This document shows, piece by piece, positions 31,993 through 41,594 of a DNA stretch of 64,000 nucleotides. The notes under the pieces are model-generated. The model was not told the origin of the DNA. It ran no database searches and worked only from the letters and a program-made list of their open reading frames with translations. Numbering within the stretch: the stretch's first letter is position 1; each line of letters opens with the position of its first letter. The stretch spans positions 806,001 to 870,000 of the forward strand of contig NZ_JACGWT010000001.1 of assembly GCF_014137855.1 (NCBI RefSeq), given 5' to 3'. The translations under genes were made by a program, and so were the position numbers. This DNA comes from Microlunatus kandeliicorticis (GTDB lineage Bacteria; Actinomycetota; Actinomycetes; Propionibacteriales; Propionibacteriaceae).

Positions 31993-33219
31993 TCACTCGC
32001 GGCGCAACGCGTCGATGGGAGCCAGCCGGGCGGCCCGGCCGGCGGGGTAGACCCCGGCGACCAGACCGACGGCGAGCGCCACCGCGAGCGCACCGGCCGA
32101 GGCCCAGGCCGACAACGTCACCGGCTGGCCGAGGACCCGTGGGAGCAGCGCCGCGCCGAGGGCGCCGATGCCGAGGCCGAGCAGGCCGCCGGCCACCCCC
32201 AGGGCCGCCGCCTCGGCGAGGAACTGGCGCCGGATCACGGTCGGCGTGGCGCCGAGTGCCTTGCGCAACCCGATCTCGCGGGTCCGCTCGGAGACGGAGA
32301 CCAGCATCACGTTCATCACGCCGATCCCGCCCACCAGCAACGAGATCCCCGCGATGCCGCCGAGCAGGATGGTCAGGGTCCTGGTCACCGAGGTGGCCGC
32401 GTTGACCAGCGACTGCTGGCTGGTGATCGAGAAGTCGGCGTCGTCGCCGGTGCCGATCCCGTGCCGGACGTCGAGCGCGGCCGTGGCCTCCTGGTAGGCC
32501 GCCGACAGCGTGGTCTCCGCGGTCGCCTCGAGGTAGATGGACGAGACCGTGGTGGCGCTGGTGCCGACGACGTCGGACGCGGTGGTCCAGGGCAGCAGGG
32601 CCTCGTCGTCCTCCGAGGTGGTGGACGACGACCCGGCTGCCGCCAGCACCCCGATCACCGTGAACTGGCTGCCGTTGATGGCGACCTGTTGTCCGACCGG
32701 GCTGGAACCGGCGAAGAGCTCGTCGGCGGTGTCGGCCCCGAGCACCACCACCTTGCTGCGATCGGTCACGTCGGCGGCGGTCAGCCAGCGGCCGGACGCC
32801 GTCGTCCGGGCCCGCACGGCCGCCCAGCTCGGAGTGGCCCCGATCACGCTGGTGGTCCAGGTGCTGGTCCCGGCCGTGAGGACCTGCGAGCTCTGGGTGA
32901 CCGGAGCCACCGCGGCGACGTCCGGCGCGACGGCGCGGTCGGCCAGCGCGGCCGCGTCGGCCCGGGTCAACGTGGTGGCCGACCCGGCCCCGCCCCGCAC
33001 GCCCCCGGTGCTGGTCGAGCTGCCGGGGGTGACCACCAGCAGGTTGCTGCCGAGCGCGCTGATCTGTTGTCTGACCGAGGTCTGGGCGCCCTGACCGAGC
33101 CCGACGGTCAGGCTGACCGACGCGATCCCGATCATGATCCCGAGCACGGTCAGACCCGACCGGAGCCGGTTGAGCCGGACCGCCTCGAGCGCGATCCGCA
33201 GCGTCTCGCGCCACCTCAT
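31993..33219 (-). CDS. MacB-like ABC transporter permease (FtsX domain)
   Basis: A 408-residue permease of the MacB/LolCE type: N-terminal helix (LRSGLTVLGIMIGIASVSLT), a large extracytoplasmic domain (about residues 45-275), then three C-terminal helices of the FtsX domain with the signature IGGIGVMNVMLVSVSERTRE and IGLRKALGATPTVIRRQFLA. These proteins drive mechanotransmission rather than channel transport, passing energy to the outside. The ATPase gene ends eight bases upstream. With two fusion proteins and a lipoprotein it forms a tripartite-like system in a cell without the usual outer membrane. Confidence 0.92.
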   Translation of the reverse strand: MRWRETLRIALEAVRLNRLRSGLTVLGIMIGIASVSLTVGLGQGAQTSVRQQISALGSNLLVVTPGSSTSTGGVRGGAGSATTLTRADAAALADRAVAPDVAAVAPVTQSSQVLTAGTSTWTTSVIGATPSWAAVRARTTASGRWLTAADVTDRSKVVVLGADTADELFAGSSPVGQQVAINGSQFTVIGVLAAAGSSSTTSEDDEALLPWTTASDVVGTSATTVSSIYLEATAETTLSAAYQEATAALDVRHGIGTGDDADFSITSQQSLVNAATSVTRTLTILLGGIAGISLLVGGIGVMNVMLVSVSERTREIGLRKALGATPTVIRRQFLAEAAALGVAGGLLGLGIGALGAALLPRVLGQPVTLSAWASAGALAVALAVGLVAGVYPAGRAARLAPIDALRRE

Positions 33220-33226
33220 CGGGTGA

Positions 33227-33979
33227 TCACCGGACCCCTGCCGCGGCCGCGTGGGCCGGGCGCGGCGCCGCCGGTTCGCGCTGGTCGTCGAGCACTCGGC
33301 CGTCGCGGACGTGCACCACGCGGTCGGCCCGGTCGGCGACCTCCTGCTCGTGGGTGATCAGCACGATCGTCCGGCCCCCGGCGTGCAGTTCGTCGAGCAG
33401 GTCGAGGACGTCAGCGGTCGAGACGGAGTCCAGGTTGCCGGTGGGCTCGTCGGCGAGGATCAGCGCGGGGTCGGTGACCAGCGCCCGGGCGATGGCCACC
33501 CGCTGCTGCTGGCCGCCGGAGAGCTGGCCGGGCTTGTGGTCCATCCGCTCGCCGAGCCCGACCCGGGTCAGCGCCGCCTCGGCCCGCGGTCGCCGGTCGG
33601 CCGGCCGCATCCCGGCGTAGCAGAGCGGCAGCTCGACGTTGCGCCACGCGCTGAGCGAGGGCAGCAGGTTGAACTGCTGGAAGACGAAGCCGATCCGTCG
33701 GTTGCGGACCTCGGCGAGCTCGTGCTCGTCGAGGTCGGCGACGTCCTCGCCGTCGAGCACGTAGCGCCCACGGCTGAGCGTGTCCAGGCAGCCGAGGATG
33801 TTCATCAGCGTCGACTTGCCCGAGCCCGACGGGCCCATGATCGCGACGTACTCGCCCTCGACCACCTGCAGGCTGACCCGGTCGAGGGCGTGCACCTCGA
33901 GCGTCCCGTTGCGGTAGGTCTTGCCGACCTCGTCGAGCTCGACGATCGGAGCCGGCCCGGTGACCGCTTCCATGATCAT
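33227..33979 (-). CDS. MacB/LolD-like ABC transporter ATP-binding protein
   Basis: A 250-residue ATPase with Walker A (GPSGSGKSTLMNILGCLD), Q-loop (FVFQQFNLLP), signature (LSGGQQQRVAIARALV), Walker B (LILADEPTGNLDS) and His switch (VLITHEQEVA). This is the classic MacB/LolD subgroup. The ATG at 33979 overlaps the fusion-protein stop as ATGA; a second ATG two codons later is equally possible. It is coupled to the first fusion protein and works with the MacB-like permease downstream. Confidence 0.93.
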   Translation of the reverse strand: MIMEAVTGPAPIVELDEVGKTYRNGTLEVHALDRVSLQVVEGEYVAIMGPSGSGKSTLMNILGCLDTLSRGRYVLDGEDVADLDEHELAEVRNRRIGFVFQQFNLLPSLSAWRNVELPLCYAGMRPADRRPRAEAALTRVGLGERMDHKPGQLSGGQQQRVAIARALVTDPALILADEPTGNLDSVSTADVLDLLDELHAGGRTIVLITHEQEVADRADRVVHVRDGRVLDDQREPAAPRPAHAAAAGVR

Positions 33980-35472
33980 CCGCCCTGCCTGCCCTGGCCG
34001 TTGCCGTTCTGACCGGCCCCGTTCTGTCCCGACTGCCCGCCGCCGAACCCGCCCTCGCCGCCGAACCCGCCGCCCCCGAAACCGCCGCCCCCGAAACCGC
34101 CTCCGCCGAAACCTCCGGCGCGCCCGTAGCCGGCGCGGCCTGTGCCGGCAGCGCGGGCGGCGGTGAAGCCGGTGATCTCGATCCGGTCGCCGGCGCTGAG
34201 GCCCTTGGTGATCTGGGTGGTCTCGCCGAAGCTCTGTCCGAGGGTCACCGCGGTGACCCTCGGCGTGCCGTTCACCAGCTTGCGGACCGTCGTGGTCCCG
34301 CCGGTGGTGCTGATGGCCACGGTGGGCACCGCGATCGCGTCGGCGAGCTGCTGGACGGTGATGCTGACGTCGACGGCGGAGCCGGGCAGCAGGTCGCTGT
34401 GCTTCCCGGTGACGTCGATGGTCACCGGGAAGGTCCCGCTGCCGCCGCTCGAACCCCCGGAACCTCCCGAGCCCCCCGAGCCGCCGGTGGCGACCACCCC
34501 GACGGTGGCGACGGTGCCGAACACCGGGGTGGTCGAGCCGGTGGGGGTGATGGTGGCCTGCAGGCCCTTGGTGATCGAGCTCAGGTCGGCGTTGCTGACC
34601 GCGGTGTCGACGGTGAAGGTGCCGGTCGAGATCACCGTGATCGACTCGGCGGTCGAGGTCGAACCCGAGCCGGACCCGGTGGATCCTGTGCCGCCGGACG
34701 CCGTGCCGCTGCCGCCGCTCCCGTTGCCGCCCGATCCGCTGCCGCTCGATCCGTTCCCGGTCGAGCTGCTGCCCGAACCCCCGCCGGTCCCGCTGCCGGC
34801 GGACACCGTGTCGCCCTTGCTGATCCCCACCGCGGCCACCGTCCCGGAGAACGGGGCGGTCAGCGTGGCCGCCGTGCGGGCCTGCTCCGCGGCCGTGAGC
34901 TGGCTCTGCTTGAGGGCCAGGGCGGCCCGGTCGGAGGCGATGGTGGTGCTGGCGGCGTCGCCGTTCAGGTCGTTGTCGAGCGTGGTCTCGGCGTCGGTGA
35001 CCGCCGCCTGCGCGGTGGTCACCGCGACGGCCAGGCTGGAGTCGTCGATCGTGGCCAGCCTCTGACCCTTGGTCACCCGGTCGCCGACCGCGACGTCGAC
35101 CGCGGTGACCGTGCCGCCGGAGGAGAAGGAGAGGTCGGCCTGCCGGGCCGGCTCGAGCGTGCCGGTGGCGTCGACCGTCCGCTTCAGGGTCTGTGCGGTC
35201 ACCGTGTAGGTGCGGGTGGTCGATGCGACGGTCTCCGCGGACTGGCGCCGGGACCAGGCGACGACCGCCCCGGCGACGATCAGCACCAGCACGAGCACGA
35301 CCACCAGCACGATCACCAGCCGTCGCGACCCTCGCCGCGGACGCCCGGCGCTGCCCTCCGCCGACGGTGGTTCCGGATCCGGGGTGGGCTCGACGGCTCC
35401 CCGCGCCAGGGCGGAGTCGAGGGTGTCGATCCCGCGCGGGTGCGTCTCGTCGGCCCCGTCGGTGCGGTCCAT
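33976..35472 (-). CDS. MacA-like membrane-fusion protein with Gly/Phe repeat tail
   Basis: A 498-residue adaptor: cytoplasmic N-terminus of about 50 residues, one membrane helix (51-73), split lipoyl domain (DLSFSSGGTVTAVDVAVGDR and LTAPFSGTVAAVGISKGDTV), short coiled-coil arm, Gly/Ser-rich loop, beta-barrel (TVDTAVSNADLSSITKGLQA) and membrane-proximal domain (GLSAGDRIEITGF). The last about 45 residues are GGGGF repeats followed by a Gln/Gly/Asn tail. It is the first gene of the operon; GGACGGAG precedes the ATG. The Gly/Phe tail recurs in the second fusion protein and, more weakly, in the lipoprotein linker. Confidence 0.88.
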   Translation of the reverse strand: MDRTDGADETHPRGIDTLDSALARGAVEPTPDPEPPSAEGSAGRPRRGSRRLVIVLVVVLVLVLIVAGAVVAWSRRQSAETVASTTRTYTVTAQTLKRTVDATGTLEPARQADLSFSSGGTVTAVDVAVGDRVTKGQRLATIDDSSLAVAVTTAQAAVTDAETTLDNDLNGDAASTTIASDRAALALKQSQLTAAEQARTAATLTAPFSGTVAAVGISKGDTVSAGSGTGGGSGSSSTGNGSSGSGSGGNGSGGSGTASGGTGSTGSGSGSTSTAESITVISTGTFTVDTAVSNADLSSITKGLQATITPTGSTTPVFGTVATVGVVATGGSGGSGGSGGSSGGSGTFPVTIDVTGKHSDLLPGSAVDVSITVQQLADAIAVPTVAISTTGGTTTVRKLVNGTPRVTAVTLGQSFGETTQITKGLSAGDRIEITGFTAARAAGTGRAGYGRAGGFGGGGFGGGGFGGGGFGGEGGFGGGQSGQNGAGQNGNGQGRQGG

Positions 35473-35641
35473 CCGGTCTCCGTCCTCGGCCAGGCCGCGC
35501 CCGGGTGGGGGACGACGGACCTGCCGAGCCGCAGTCGACGGCCGGAGGATAGGGGTGGGCTGGGCCGGAGCTAGCAGTCGGCTGTGAACGGTCCGGCACC
35601 CAGCCGGCGCTCAGCGCGGCCCCGCGAGGGCTGCATCGTGG

Positions 35642-36259
35642 TCAGTCGAGCGGCCCGGCCAGATAACGCTGGACGGTGGGCGCGACCCCCCGGACCACCT
35701 CGGCCCGCGGCGCGGTCGCCAGCGGTCCGAGACCGAGCAGGTAGCGACCCATCACCAGACCGAGCAGCTGCGAGGCGGCCAGTGTGGCGCGCCACCGGGC
35801 CCGCTGCTCGTCGGGGTCGGTGCCCTCGGCCGGCACCACCCGGACCAGCGCCTCCACCACCACGGCGCGGACGGCCTCGAGGGTCCCGTCGTGCTCGAGT
35901 GCGGTCCGCAGCACCGAGCTGGCCGTCGGCCCGGCGGAGGCGTCCCAGAGCTCGAGCAGCCGCGTCACCAGCCGCTCGCCGAGCCCGTCCCGCGGCCCGG
36001 CGGCGGCGCGGGCGATCTCGGCGGCCGGACTGAACGGCAGGTCGAGCGTGGCCGAGAACAGCGCGTCCTTGCCGCCGAAGTGGTGGTTGATCATCGCCGG
36101 GTCGACCCCGGCCGCGGTGGCGATCCGGCGGACGGTGGCCCGCCGGTAGCCGAGGGCCGCGAACTCGGTGCGGGCGGCGTCGAGGATCGCGTCGCGGCTG
36201 CTCGCCGAGCCGGACCGGCGGCCGCGCCGCGACCCGGTGACCGGGGACCGGTCGGGCAT
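35642..36259 (-). CDS. TetR-family transcriptional regulator
   Basis: A 205-residue TetR regulator. The HTH lies at about residues 24-70 (RDAILDAARTEFAALGYRRA, then TVRRIATAAGVDPAMINHHF); the C-terminal helical domain reads like TetR_C of the AcrR/PsrA-like group (LLELWDASAGPTASSVLRTA). Its ATG overlaps the monooxygenase stop by one base (TGATG), so the two genes are co-transcribed and it most likely controls its own operon through the palindrome at 37585-37600. The ligand may be the monooxygenase substrate; that is inference. Confidence 0.9.
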   Translation of the reverse strand: MPDRSPVTGSRRGRRSGSASSRDAILDAARTEFAALGYRRATVRRIATAAGVDPAMINHHFGGKDALFSATLDLPFSPAAEIARAAAGPRDGLGERLVTRLLELWDASAGPTASSVLRTALEHDGTLEAVRAVVVEALVRVVPAEGTDPDEQRARWRATLAASQLLGLVMGRYLLGLGPLATAPRAEVVRGVAPTVQRYLAGPLD

Positions 36260-37563
36260 CAGCCGACCGGCACCGGCGGGCGCCGGGCGAAGTCCGGCGC
36301 CTGCTCGGGACGGGGCCCGAAGGCGATCATCCGCGGCCCGATCAGCCGGAGAAACGGGAGGTGGCGGACCACCCACGGCGCCAGCCGGATCGCCGGTGAG
36401 GTCCGCCCGTTCAGCGTCGGCCCGAAGACGGTCCGGTCGAGCGCCAGCTGCATCCGCTGGATCACCACCGTCGGCAGCCGGCGGCGGCGCCGGACCCGGT
36501 CGAGTTCGTCGAGGGTGACGTCCCCGCGCAGCAGCGGGCCGCGCAGCAGGGTCGCGGCGGCGACCGCGTCCTGGACGGCGAGGTTGATCCCCACCCCGCC
36601 GATCGGGGACATCGCGTGCGCGGCGTCGCCGAGGCACAGCAGCCCCGGTCGGGCCCAGCGGCGCAGTCGGTCGACCTTGACGTCGAGGTGGTGCAGGTCG
36701 TCGACCGACCCGATCGCTCCGACCCGGTCGGCCAGGTCCGGACGCAGCCGCGCCACCCGGGCGCGGAACGCCTCGACGCCCTCGGCGCGGAGCCGGGCGT
36801 CGTCGCCCTTGGGGGCGAAGTAGGCGACCTGGTAATAGGTGGGGCGGGTGAAGCTCAGCATCGCCTCGCCGGGCGCGAACCGCGGCTCGAGGCTGCCCAC
36901 CTGCTGCTGCTCCTCGGCGGTGCGGGGCAGCCGGAACCACCAGGTGTCGAAGCTGACGTCGAACCGGCGCGGAACCAGCCCGGCCCGTTCGCGGAGCACC
37001 GAGGAGCGTCCGTCGCAGGCGACCACCAGGTCGGCGAGGATCACGCCGCGCGCTCCCGCCGCGTCCCGGCCGCGGTCGTGCACCCGGACGCCGACCACCC
37101 GGCCACCGGCGTCGCGGACCAGGTCGGTCACCTCGGTGCTCATCCGGAGCGTGAAGGTCGGTTCGCGCTCGGCCGCCTCGACCAGCAGGGTCAGCAGGTC
37201 CCACTGCGGCACCATCGCCACGTGGTCGTACGGCGGCCGGAGGGTGGAGAAGTCGCCGAGGACGATCGAGCGGCCGTGGCGGTCGGGGAGCCGGAAGTTG
37301 CCGAGCCGGCTCTGCGGCAGCGCGCGGAACGCCTCACCCAGCCCGAGCTGGTCGAGCAGCCGGATGGTCGAGGCGTGCACGGTGTCGCCGCGGAAGTCGC
37401 GCAGGAAGTCGGCGTGCTTCTCGAGCACCGTCACCTGGACGCCGCCGCGGGCCAGCAGCAGCCCGAGCACCATGCCCGCCGGACCGCCGCCGGCGATCAG
37501 GCAGGTGGCGCGCTCGGCCCGGACGTCGGTGGCGTCGGTCGGGCGGTCGGCGGTCTCGGTCAC
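36259..37563 (-). CDS. FAD-dependent aromatic-type monooxygenase (PHBH/UbiH fold)
   Basis: A 434-residue flavoprotein monooxygenase. The dinucleotide motif is IAGGGPAGMVLGLLLARGG (near residue 24), the DG motif is VVACDGRSSVLRERAGL, and the GD motif is GLLCLGDAAHAMSPIGGVGI. These define class A monooxygenases that hydroxylate aromatic or polyketide-like substrates with NAD(P)H and oxygen. GCGAGG lies six bases before the GTG at 37563. It is followed by its probable regulator gene and preceded by a 16-bp operator. The substrate cannot be named. Confidence 0.9.
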   Translation of the reverse strand: MTETADRPTDATDVRAERATCLIAGGGPAGMVLGLLLARGGVQVTVLEKHADFLRDFRGDTVHASTIRLLDQLGLGEAFRALPQSRLGNFRLPDRHGRSIVLGDFSTLRPPYDHVAMVPQWDLLTLLVEAAEREPTFTLRMSTEVTDLVRDAGGRVVGVRVHDRGRDAAGARGVILADLVVACDGRSSVLRERAGLVPRRFDVSFDTWWFRLPRTAEEQQQVGSLEPRFAPGEAMLSFTRPTYYQVAYFAPKGDDARLRAEGVEAFRARVARLRPDLADRVGAIGSVDDLHHLDVKVDRLRRWARPGLLCLGDAAHAMSPIGGVGINLAVQDAVAAATLLRGPLLRGDVTLDELDRVRRRRRLPTVVIQRMQLALDRTVFGPTLNGRTSPAIRLAPWVVRHLPFLRLIGPRMIAFGPRPEQAPDFARRPPVPVG

Positions 37564-37584
37564 GGTGTGCCTCGCTCGGTCGAA

Positions 37585-37600
37585 TTCAACAGCTGTTGAA
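37585..37600. promoter_or_regulatory. Perfect palindromic operator for the TetR-monooxygenase operon
   Basis: TTCAACAGCTGTTGAA, a perfect 16-bp palindrome, lies 22 bases before the monooxygenase start in a locally AT-rich stretch (AATTTC, GAATTC around it). Its size and place fit a TetR-family site. Confidence 0.8.
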
Positions 37601-37736
37601 ATTCAGGATGCGCCGAACGGTGGACGGTGTCCAGGGTGCGGGCGGAGACCTGCGTCACCGCGTCGGGTGCAGCAGCGCGCGCGGGCCGACGGACCGCGAC
37701 GGCGAGTGACCCGACGGCTGCGGAGGGTGCTGCACG

Positions 37737-38816
37737 TCAGGCGGGCAGCAGCAGCGGGCGCGACCAGATCACCCAGAGCGGCCGGAACCCCTCGCGCGCC
37801 CAGAACGGTGCGGACAGCGGGTTGACCGTGCTGTGCGTGAGCAGCACCACCGCGGCCCCGTCCTCGGCCAGCCGGTCGTCGGCGGCCCGGGCGAGCCGGC
37901 GGCCCACCCCGGACCCGCGGGCCCCCGCGGTGACGCTCAGACAGTCGACGTAGCCGACCCGGTCGGCTGCGGCCAGCCCACCGACGTCGGCCTGGTCGGG
38001 CAGGTCGACGGCCACCAGGCCGACGGCGCTCCCGTCGCGGAGCGCCAGGATCCGGCTGCCGTCGTTGCGGCTGAGCGCGGCCGCCGCGGCGGCTCGGACC
38101 GCCCGCTCCACGCTCGAGCGCAGGTGCAGCCCGCCGAGCAGGTCGTCGTAGAAGAGCTCCTCGAGCTGGAGCGCGACGACCGCGTCGAGGTCGTCGAGCC
38201 GGGCCGGCCGGAGCTCGAGCCCGTCGTCGGGATCGGCCGGGCCGATGGTGGCCGTGGGAACCCCGGACCCGACGCCGTCGGCCCGCCGCGGTGCGCGAAG
38301 ACGGGCGGCGACGACGGCCACCGGGGCGAAGCCGCGGCGGGTCAGGGCGGCCACCGCCTGGACGTCGCGGGCCGGCCAGGTGACCGTCAGGCCGGTGTCC
38401 GGTTGCGCCACCGGGTCGGCGAGCGCGGCGACCTCGGGGACCCACCGGTCGAGCAGGGCGGTCAGCGCGGCGGCCTGGTCGGTGCCGTCGACGGCGGCCC
38501 GGAGCCGGTGGCTCTCCAGCCAGTCGTAGTTCGCTGGCAGCGACGTCGGGTCCAGGCGCACGTGCCGCCAGCGTCCGGCGGCCGCCGAGTCGCCGGAACG
38601 CGCGGCCAGCAGCCGTCCGGGATCGGTGTCGGGCCGGTCGCCGACCGCCGGCTCGACCGGGGCGTCGGCAGGCCCGTCGAGCAGCTCGCGCGGGACGGGG
38701 AGCAGCGGGTCGAGCCGGGCCCACCGGCGGGCGTTCCCGCGGGCCAGCCGCGCGAAGGCCACGCTGCCGAGCCCCGCGGTACGGTCGCCGCCGGCCGGGG
38801 TGTCTCCGCTGCTCAC
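37737..38816 (-). CDS. GNAT-family N-acetyltransferase with N-terminal extension
   Basis: A protein of about 359 residues. The C-terminal half is a GNAT domain: LELRPARLDDLDAVVALQLE, then the acetyl-CoA motif VDCLSVTAGARGSGVGRRLA (RGSGVG) and the closing ALSAPFWAREGF-like segment (NPLSAPFWAREGFRPLWVIW). The first about 195 residues have a weaker, possibly degenerate GNAT-like pattern (WLESHRLRAAVDGTDQAAAL). The GTG at 38816 was chosen on coding bias; there is no clear ribosome-binding site. It is a single gene between the monooxygenase promoter and gltA. The substrate is unknown. Confidence 0.75.
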   Translation of the reverse strand: MSSGDTPAGGDRTAGLGSVAFARLARGNARRWARLDPLLPVPRELLDGPADAPVEPAVGDRPDTDPGRLLAARSGDSAAAGRWRHVRLDPTSLPANYDWLESHRLRAAVDGTDQAAALTALLDRWVPEVAALADPVAQPDTGLTVTWPARDVQAVAALTRRGFAPVAVVAARLRAPRRADGVGSGVPTATIGPADPDDGLELRPARLDDLDAVVALQLEELFYDDLLGGLHLRSSVERAVRAAAAAALSRNDGSRILALRDGSAVGLVAVDLPDQADVGGLAAADRVGYVDCLSVTAGARGSGVGRRLARAADDRLAEDGAAVVLLTHSTVNPLSAPFWAREGFRPLWVIWSRPLLLPA

Positions 38817-38871
38817 GCCGGAAAACCTAGCGGCCGCCGCGTCCTCGCGGAGACGATCCCCGCAGATGCCG

Positions 38872-38908
38872 CGACCCGAGTGCCACCGGTTCGGCGGCAC
38901 CCGGGTCG
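38872..38908 (-). terminator. Terminator hairpin downstream of gltA
   Basis: Arms 38872-38884 and 38896-38908 form 12 of 13 pairs with an 11-base loop, about 40 bases past the gltA stop on the minus strand. Confidence 0.75.
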
Positions 38909-38946
38909 GGTGCGGGTTCGTGCTGGGGTCAGCGGGAGCGGCAGGC

Positions 38947-40227
<1,281 letters not shown>

Positions 40228-40233
40228 GGGCTC

Positions 40234-40239
40234 AACGTA
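40234..40239 (-). promoter_or_regulatory. -10 element of leaderless gltA promoter
   Basis: TACGTT on the minus strand lies six bases before the ATG at 40227. The rest of the 325-base gap to rplM holds only this, the rplM promoter and the rplM 5' leader; I see no gene in it. Confidence 0.55.
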
Positions 40240-40371
40240 CGCGGAGCGCGCGAACGGGAGCCAATCAGGTCCGTATGATTCCCGACACCCCGATTCCGAC
40301 GCTGTAGGGCGCCCGCCGACGGGTCCGCGAGATGTCCGCGAGCGGTCGCTGCTGCGGCGTCCGGCCGCGTT

Positions 40372-40400
40372 TTGACCCCTCCGCGGTGCACGGGTAATCT
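40372..40400 (+). promoter_or_regulatory. Promoter of the rplM-rpsI operon
   Basis: TTGACC (40372-40377) and TAATCT (40395-40400) are separated by 17 bases, a near-consensus housekeeping promoter. The transcript would carry a leader of about 145 bases before rplM, long enough for ribosomal-protein autoregulation. Confidence 0.7.
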
Positions 40401-40552
40401 GGTCCGCTGTTGCGCTCCGGCGTGCGCGTGTTCGCGCGCCCTCCGCGAAGTCCGTCAGGCAGGTCCGTCAGGCCCGGCCCCCAGGGCGGAGCGAGCGGCA
40501 ACCCGAAGAGCAGGTCAAACCGAGCAGGTCGAGCAAGAGAGTGGTCGCACAC

Positions 40553-40996
40553 GTGTCTACGTACAGCCCCAAGCCCGCCGACGTCACGCGGGACTGGCAC
40601 GTCATCGACGCCGAGGACGTCGTCCTCGGCCGGCTGGCCGTCTCGGTCGCCACGCTGCTGCGCGGCAAGCACAAGGCGACCTACGCCCCGCACGTCGACG
40701 GCGGCGACTTCGTCGTCGTGGTCAACGCCTCGAAGATCGCGCTGACCGGCAGCAAGCGGACCGAGGCGCGGGCCTACCGCCACTCCGGCCGGCCGGGCGG
40801 GCTCAAGTCGGTCAGCTACGGCGAGCTGCTCGACAACGACCCGCGCAAGCTGGTCGAGAAGGCGGTCTGGGGCATGCTGCCGAAGAACCGGCTGAGCCGG
40901 AAGCTGATCCGCAAGCTCAAGGTCTACTCCGGCCCGGAGCACCCGCACGCCGCGCAGAAGCCGCAGACCTACGAGATCACCCAGCTGGCTCAGTGA
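40553..40996 (+). CDS. rplM: 50S ribosomal protein L13
   Basis: A 147-residue L13, an early-assembly large-subunit protein. The motif stretches [40 protein letters not shown] and [19 protein letters not shown]-like C-terminus are as expected. I chose GTG 40553 because it gives the conserved length and N-terminus; the in-frame GTG at 40541 would add four residues. It is followed by rpsI and then glmM, a typical actinobacterial order. Confidence 0.96.
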   Translation: MSTYSPKPADVTRDWHVIDAEDVVLGRLAVSVATLLRGKHKATYAPHVDGGDFVVVVNASKIALTGSKRTEARAYRHSGRPGGLKSVSYGELLDNDPRKLVEKAVWGMLPKNRLSRKLIRKLKVYSGPEHPHAAQKPQTYEITQLAQ

Positions 40997-41058
40997 GCCT
41001 GCGCCGCAGCCGAGCCCGCACCACCAGCCGAGCCTGAGAGCATCGAGGAACGAACGAC

Positions 41059-41568
41059 GTGACTGACACCGTGACCGAGACCGACGCCCCGGCGCCGTTC
41101 ACCGAGGGCGACCGCGAGATCGCCTACCGCTCCGAGGCCGGCGAGCGCTCGGCGGCTCCGAACGCCCGCCCGGCGGTCGTCACCCCCGCGGCGGCCACCG
41201 GCCGTCGCAAGGAGGCCGTCGCCCGCGTCCGGATCGCCCCCGGGTCGGGCAACTGGACGATCAACGGCCGCACCCTCGAGGAGTACTTCCCGAACAAGGT
41301 GCACCAGCAGCTGGTCTCCGAGCCGTTCGTGACCGCGGCCGTGCAGGGCTCCTACGACGTCATCGCCCGCATCCACGGCGGCGGGGTCAGCGGCCAGGCC
41401 GGCGCGCTCCGGCTCGGCGTGGCCCGCGCGCTCAACGACGCGGACGCCGAGGCCAGTCGCCCGGCGCTCAAGAAGGCCGGCATGCTGACCCGCGACGCGC
41501 GGATCAAGGAGCGCAAGAAGGCCGGTCTCAAGAAGGCGCGCAAGGCGCCGCAGTACAGCAAGCGCTGA
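41059..41568 (+). CDS. rpsI: 30S ribosomal protein S9
   Basis: A 169-residue S9. The conserved core begins near residue 46 ([20 protein letters not shown]), with [20 protein letters not shown], and the C-terminal [17 protein letters not shown] reaches the P-site tRNA in the ribosome. The first about 40 residues are an acidic, Ala/Thr-rich extension usual in actinobacteria. GAGGAACGA precedes the GTG start. It is co-transcribed with rplM. Confidence 0.97.
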   Translation: MTDTVTETDAPAPFTEGDREIAYRSEAGERSAAPNARPAVVTPAAATGRRKEAVARVRIAPGSGNWTINGRTLEEYFPNKVHQQLVSEPFVTAAVQGSYDVIARIHGGGVSGQAGALRLGVARALNDADAEASRPALKKAGMLTRDARIKERKKAGLKKARKAPQYSKR

Positions 41569-41594
41569 TCTCCCGGTCGGGGCGACGCTCAGCC

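Noticed and set aside
37669-37734. GTGCAGCA / TGCTGCAC inverted repeat between the monooxygenase and GNAT genes
   Set aside because: The eight-base arms are about 50 bases apart, too far for a convincing terminator or operator in DNA of this composition.
40541-40552. rplM start at GTG 40541
   Set aside because: It would add four residues before the conserved N-terminus; GTG 40553 gives the usual 147-residue L13. Not fully excluded.
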